Origin: Antedon bifida
Lineage: Eukaryota > Echinodermata > Crinoidea > Comatulida > Antedonidae
Assembly (NCBI GenBank): GCA_963402885.1
Contig: OY727103.1
Span: 16,146,085 to 16,210,084, forward strand
Reading direction: 5' to 3'
DNA length: 64,000 nucleotides
Of this stretch, positions 59,590 to 64,000 are shown one piece after another. Within the stretch, counting starts at the first letter, position 1, and each line of letters begins with the position of its first letter. The position numbers and the translations under genes are program-made. A model generated the notes under the pieces. The model worked only from the letters and a program-made list of their open reading frames with translations. It searched no databases and had not been told where the DNA came from.

Positions 59590-59985
59590 TACAGGATAAA
59601 GTTGCTGTCAATGGTATTTTTGTGCATCCTAATGTGTAGCAGTTACAATGCCGTGTGGCTCTTGACATGAATAACACCATTTTTGAGTGGTCACTTGGGG
59701 CTACTGTCTCGGGCAACTTACAGGATAAAGTTGCTGTCATTGCTGTTTTAACATTATATACACATATGAGGACAATGTCCAACAACTTTTATCCGTGTGG
59801 CTTTTCACATGATTAAATCCATTTTTTACCCTTCCTATTGGGTGTCCCCAGGGAAAATTTACAGGATATGACCCGGCATCAATATTGATTATTGAATATT
59901 AGCTATATATCTACATAATCCGCCCATCAAACCTTTTGTGGCCTTTTACATGAATAAACTTTCTGGGTGCCCGGTTTCCCGAGGA
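59590..59985 (+). repeat. Diverged ~130-140 bp tandem repeat upstream of TBK1
   Basis: TTACAGGATAAAGTTGCTGT begins at 59589 and again at 59718; TTACAGGATATGACCC begins at 59859. Each copy is followed by a GTGGC-TTTTCACATGA-TAAA-like stretch. Three units, increasingly diverged. Confidence 0.7.
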
Positions 59986-60162
59986 GGGGGGTTCTTCTAA
60001 CCTTCCACTCTAGTTTACTGAGCTAGTCTAGACTTGGAAACATTTTTCACAGTGAAGCATTAAATCAAATGGCCCAGTCCTAATATAATACCGTAAATAA
60101 ATCTGTGATGACTAAAAATAAAATGATGAAATGATGCATTTTTGCTTTAAATTTTTTTACAG

Positions 60163-60270
60163 ATGTCAAGTCGACCAGAACAATTGAAAAGTACCAAGTC
60201 GTACATTTGGTACACTGGACATGTATTGGGCACAGGAGCAACATCTAATGTCTACATTGGTAGACATAAG
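60163..60270 (+). CDS. TBK1: TBK1/IKK-epsilon kinase, first coding exon (gene continues beyond window)
   Basis: A 36-codon exon starting at ATG exactly after a TTTTTTTACAG acceptor, with donor AAG/GTATAA. It encodes SYIWYTGHVLGTGATSNVYI plus GRHK, matching the N-terminus of TBK1 (LW...ILGQGATANVFRGRHKKTG), with the glycine-rich ATP loop G-x-G-A-x-x-x-V. No further TBK1 exon was found before 64000. TBK1 is the kinase that activates IRF3-type transcription factors downstream of STING and related sensors, and also acts in autophagy. Position right after XPOT on the same strand supports the call. IKK-epsilon cannot be separated from TBK1 on this exon alone, and invertebrates often have one gene for both. 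Confidence 0.85.
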
Positions 60271-60787
60271 GTATAAGTTCCTATATCTAAAATGTTTTAA
60301 TAAATTATAAAATGCAAAAAATTGATGTATAGGTTTTGACCAGATAGAAGTAGTTTCAATTGCATAAAATAAAAAATAAAATTGCATAACTGTAGAAACA
60401 TACTAAATAAATGGTTAATATAATATTCTGGTTGATTGTGATGGATGTACTAATGAATCTTTTATGACATGACAATCATACAAAAATTATAATTAGAAAT
60501 AATAGAAAGAAAAAACCTTCTGGAAAACACCATACCTCCACTCCTTCCTTCTTACTGTAACATTTAAATTACAGTTGCTGATAAATATAAAGTGAACATG
60601 TAAATTACAATCATTTAAAAGTGTAAAATTGGATTAGGCAACAACTACTGTACTCTAATAAACGACAGGGGCTGATAGACCAGGTAAACCAAGGTAAGAT
60701 GCACTGGGTTCTTTAAAGTGTACACAAGCCAGATGTGTATATTGGACATCCAGTTTGAAGTCCTTATTATGCAAGAAAACCTTTTCT

Positions 60788-61063
60788 TAATAATAATAAT
60801 ATCCTGGATTTATATAGCACCTGAACATTATTACTCCAGTCCTGATCAAACACCTATGGAAACATACTCCCATAATGCAGCTAGTAATCAGCGCAAAGTT
60901 GTGTCTTGATCTAACCGGGTTCCCATTTACCCCCCATTGGTGGAGAGAGGCAAACGTAAGTAAAGTATCTTGCCTAGGGATCATGCAATGGAGCGAGAGT
61001 TGGAATCGAACCTCGATCTCACGATCAGTAGTCGAACGTCCAACACACTGTGCCACACGCCCT
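60788..61063 (-). mobile_element. tRNA-derived SINE, copy 2 (TBK1 intron)
   Basis: The minus strand starts GGGCGTGTGGCACAGTGTGT (A-box) and has GAGGTTCGATTCC (B-box) 40 nt later. The body has AAGATACTTTACTTACG and TTTGCGCTGATTACTAGCTG. The 3' end is TATAAATCCAGG followed by an ATT repeat (60789-60801). This is a full-length head-body-tail SINE, orientation opposite to TBK1. Confidence 0.85.
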
Positions 61064-62249
61064 TACATTCTTCCACCAGAACAAGGGTCTAGGAGAACCT
61101 GGCCAATTGTATAATCCTACTCTGTCTTATCCGCTCGGCCACTCAACTCGATATGTGTAAAAATTGACAAACACATTGCATCCATAGTGTCGCCAACAGT
61201 AATGGTTAAATTGATAACCCTTTGATGATCAAAATACATTAACTCATTGGCAGTAACTGTATATTGTCTGAGTTAAATACAGAAATATTTGACTTGCAAA
61301 AGAAATTTGTATGAAAAGTAGCTGATTTGTAAGGAAACCCGTTGCCAGTCAGCTCTAATGTCCACATCAAACTTTTGCATTTAATACTGTACAATACCCA
61401 CAAGCTTATTACAGGGCGGTACAAACCTAATTCTAAACAATTCTGTAAAAATTCCTTATAACTTAGACACTTAATAACTTAGATAAATATGCACAAGAAT
61501 AGACTACATCAACACATTGACAAAATCTCAGAACATATTCTGACTTTATTCCATGATGTTCATGCAATCTGTGGTTTCAACCTACTGTATGCACACACTC
61601 TCATCTTCTCCAAACATGCATATCACATCCTCTGTGTCCTCATTTTATTGTTTTCCCGGATTAGAAATCAATCCTTGAATCAAATAAGATTAGAATCACA
61701 AATTAATTTAATTGAATAAATCGTACAAATAGCTAACTTTAAGTTAGCCATTTCTACTGTTACAGTATCTTTTTCCAACTAGCCACTAACACTACCACTT
61801 CCTCACCAATAACCAGTCTTATGTGACCAGCAGCAAACAACCAGTTTTCGAGTACTATGTACTACTGTACCTCCACACTACAGTACCACCATAGGTAATT
61901 CAAAATCAGCATTTCACCAGGATACCATTGTACAAGCACTGCCTCTAGCCCACCAAATAAGATTATACCTTTAGGCTACCAATACCATTTCCATGGCAGA
62001 TCACTATCAGCGGTCTCTACCACTTAACAAAGCAGGCGAATCAACAGTGTTCCACAACCATGGCAAATAAATATCAGGACTCTACCACTTGGCCAACTAG
62101 GAGAATCAAAAGTGTTCCACCAGTCCACATTGTAAAGGAAACCAACTTATAACTTTTTAGAATAAGCCATTATCCGGAAAATGCTGACTGATGAATCAAT
62201 AAAAATCACTATCCACACAGAATGGATTATTGCAATAGTTATCGTATAG

Positions 62250-62690
62250 TAATCAGGAATTAATACAACTCTGCTCAACCAGAACATTCAATATACAGCT
62301 GCTCGACTTATTCTAAAAAAATAAATAAATATGATCCAGTCAGTTCAGATCATGTTTCATTACATTGGATGCCGGTTAAACAACGCATAGAATTCAAGAT
62401 CCTTATGGTCACCTACAAAGCCATCCATAAACAATAACCGCAATATCTTTTATCCCTCATCTCCTTCCAGAACACTTGCAGAAATCTTCGTAATTCATCT
62501 ATATCCTCACCTTGACTATTCCAACCAAGAACATGCAGACAACATACATTTGCTGACTGGTCATTCCCTTGCTCAGCTCCATCCTTATCGAATACTCTTC
62601 CACAATCAATCAAGAATGCCAACATCTATTGAATCAACAATTCAACAGTCTGACAAGTTTTATTTCCGCACTTGCTCCACATACAGTACT
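62250..62690 (+). mobile_element. LINE 3' fragment, reverse transcriptase C-terminus with stops (TBK1 intron)
   Basis: The + strand reads NIQYTAARLILKK, then SSDHVSLHWMPVKQRIEFKI and LMVTYKAIHK. These are the thumb and C-terminal motifs of CR1/L2-type reverse transcriptase (LHWLPVxxRIxFKIL). It carries stop codons and frame changes and is 5'-truncated. Confidence 0.8.
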
Positions 62691-62913
62691 ACAGTAACTA
62701 ATCTCCTAATCTCTAAAATGTAATTGTTCTACAGTACTTTTCTCTACTAGGGCCAACTCTTTACTCGTTATACTGTAAAACCACTAATCTCCGCAGCTTA
62801 TTTATCACAATCTCTTATTGTGCTGCTTGTTTCTTGCTATTGATATCCTTCTTCAATGCTTACTCCTGCCTTATTACCCCCTGCTACACATTCTGTTTTT
62901 GTTGTTTCAACAA

Positions 62914-63113
62914 CAGGGGCGGTCGCAGGACGATTTTAAGGGGGTAAAAATAATATAGTCTTTTCCAACCCTGGATTTCTATAACGTTAACAGTTAATAT
63001 ATAATATGATGAAATGGGATCTAAATTTTAGTTTAGTGGCATAAAAAAACATTTAGTATGAAATTAAGGGTGTTGCCCGGGCAACTGATGCAACACCCCT
63101 GTGTCCGCCCCTG
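62914..63113. mobile_element. 200-bp MITE with CAGGGGCGG termini (TBK1 intron)
   Basis: The left end CAGGGGCGGTCGCAGGACGA is matched by the reversed right end CAGGGGCGGACACAGGGG. An internal inverted word GGTGTTGCCCGGGCAACTGA precedes the right end. A clear target duplication was not seen. Confidence 0.65.
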
Positions 63114-64000
63114 AACATCTATTATACTTCACACCTGCTTCTTTCTTGTTGCACCTTCTCACTCCCCTGCCAACTTCTCACCTCTTCCCAGGGGATTTAT
63201 TTTTCCTGCCCTTGAAAATATGTTTAATGTCACCAGATTCACAAGTGCCATGCATTCATTGCACTATCAAGAGTTATCATCGTTGATTAATTATTATAAT
63301 TTGGGATGCATGAGAAAATAAGCATTTCGAAGTAATTTACTTGAATTAACAAAGGAAGTTTTCTATAGGTTATATAATTATAAATAAATTAGCTTAGTTT
63401 CTGTATAAAAACTATTTCCAACTAACAGACAATCTTTTGAAAAAGGCTTAAATGTATTGAAAGGAAAAGAAATGTTCCTAAACACAAGGAATATAATGTA
63501 TGTACAGTAGACCTACAGTACGTATAACCATTATGAAGAAGACTAATCTCCAGTCCACCTGTGATTTATGATAAACTGCTCTGCTAAACTGGTCTAATTT
63601 GGTCTTGTCTTGTCCTGACTAGTTCATGTGGAAGATCACTCTTGTTGACAGATCAATTTCTGAAAGGCAACTTTTGGTGCTCAACAAAAGCAGCTCTTGT
63701 TCCACTAACTCTCTGACTTCTTAGTTGAGATCTAAATTAACTGGAAGTGGATTGATGCCACAGAATAGAATTGAAAATAACCAATTGAATGAGCAAAACA
63801 TTTTGATGACAAATACTTTATACCAACTGAGACTACTGTATATTGGCAATTTTTGGTCACATATTGGCTTTATTTGATTGTTCTAAAACAATTAAATGTT
63901 AGTATCAACCAGTAAACATGGCCACAATTGTGTATATAGCTAACGTAAACCCATTAATAGGGACTTGTGTAATCATATTGATAGCCGCCAGAGTTGCAGG
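63114..64000 (+). other. TBK1 first coding intron, remaining sequence
   Basis: AT-rich intron without recognisable features. The window ends in GAGTTGCAG followed by one G, an acceptor-like sequence that might begin the next TBK1 exon, but there is no coding sequence to test it. Confidence 0.4.

Larger units (their letters stand above)
47024..60162. other. XPOT-TBK1 intergenic region, repeat-rich
   Basis: No protein-coding exon other than LINE remnants was found in 13 kb. CCAAT-containing, GC-richer blocks occur at 48300-48480, 53030-53160 and 55260-55380. The last ends in a donor-like GGA/GTGAGT at 55380 and could be the non-coding first exon of TBK1, whose coding exon starts directly at a splice acceptor. 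Transposons in the region are listed separately. Confidence 0.5.

Overview
Animal nuclear DNA, AT-rich, with many GT-AG introns and a dense layer of small transposons. The proteins and the host-gene order point to an invertebrate deuterostome. An echinoderm is my best guess: the word TAGGCCTA recurs everywhere, and there are tRNA-derived SINEs, CR1/L2-type LINE tails and a CARD-Death adaptor. The species cannot be fixed from sequence alone. All exon models below were built by hand from splice sites and reading phase; each closes in frame.

Layout. (1) 26-5648 (+): 3' end of a long cysteine-rich gene made of alternating exon pairs (a 12-Cys VWC-like exon A and a 4-Cys exon B); the 5' end lies outside the window. 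(2) 10263-11772 (+): a two-coding-exon CARD + Death-domain adaptor with the CRADD/RAIDD layout. (3) 12763-22026 (+): complete ACAD9, 15 coding exons, 641 aa. (4) 23064-24742 (-): complete RPL18A, five coding exons, 175 aa, with two paralogous H/ACA snoRNAs in introns 2 and 3. (5) 25645-46944 (+): complete XPOT (exportin-T), 19 coding exons, 962 aa, with a ~1.8 kb minisatellite in intron 8. (6) 60163-60270 (+): first coding exon of TBK1/IKK-epsilon, running off the right edge.

ACAD9 and RPL18A are convergent, and RPL18A and XPOT are divergent with about 0.9 kb between start codons. XPOT followed by TBK1 on the same strand is the arrangement I know from human chromosome 12, so this looks like a deeply conserved gene pair. 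CRADD-like and TBK1 are both innate-immunity or cell-death signalling genes, but nothing here shows that they are co-regulated.

Introns and intergenic DNA hold well-defined elements. Examples are a Mutator-like foldback with a 9-bp target duplication, several TTA/TAA-duplicating (Harbinger-like) MITEs, a hAT-like MITE with an exact 8-bp duplication nested in a 1.7 kb inverted-repeat element, a TA-flanked 722-bp element, a LINE broken by two copies of one small element, two SINE copies, and several LINE 3' fragments. The items most worth follow-up are the snoRNA pair, the modular cysteine-rich gene with basic junctions (possible polyprotein), and the XPOT-TBK1 linkage.
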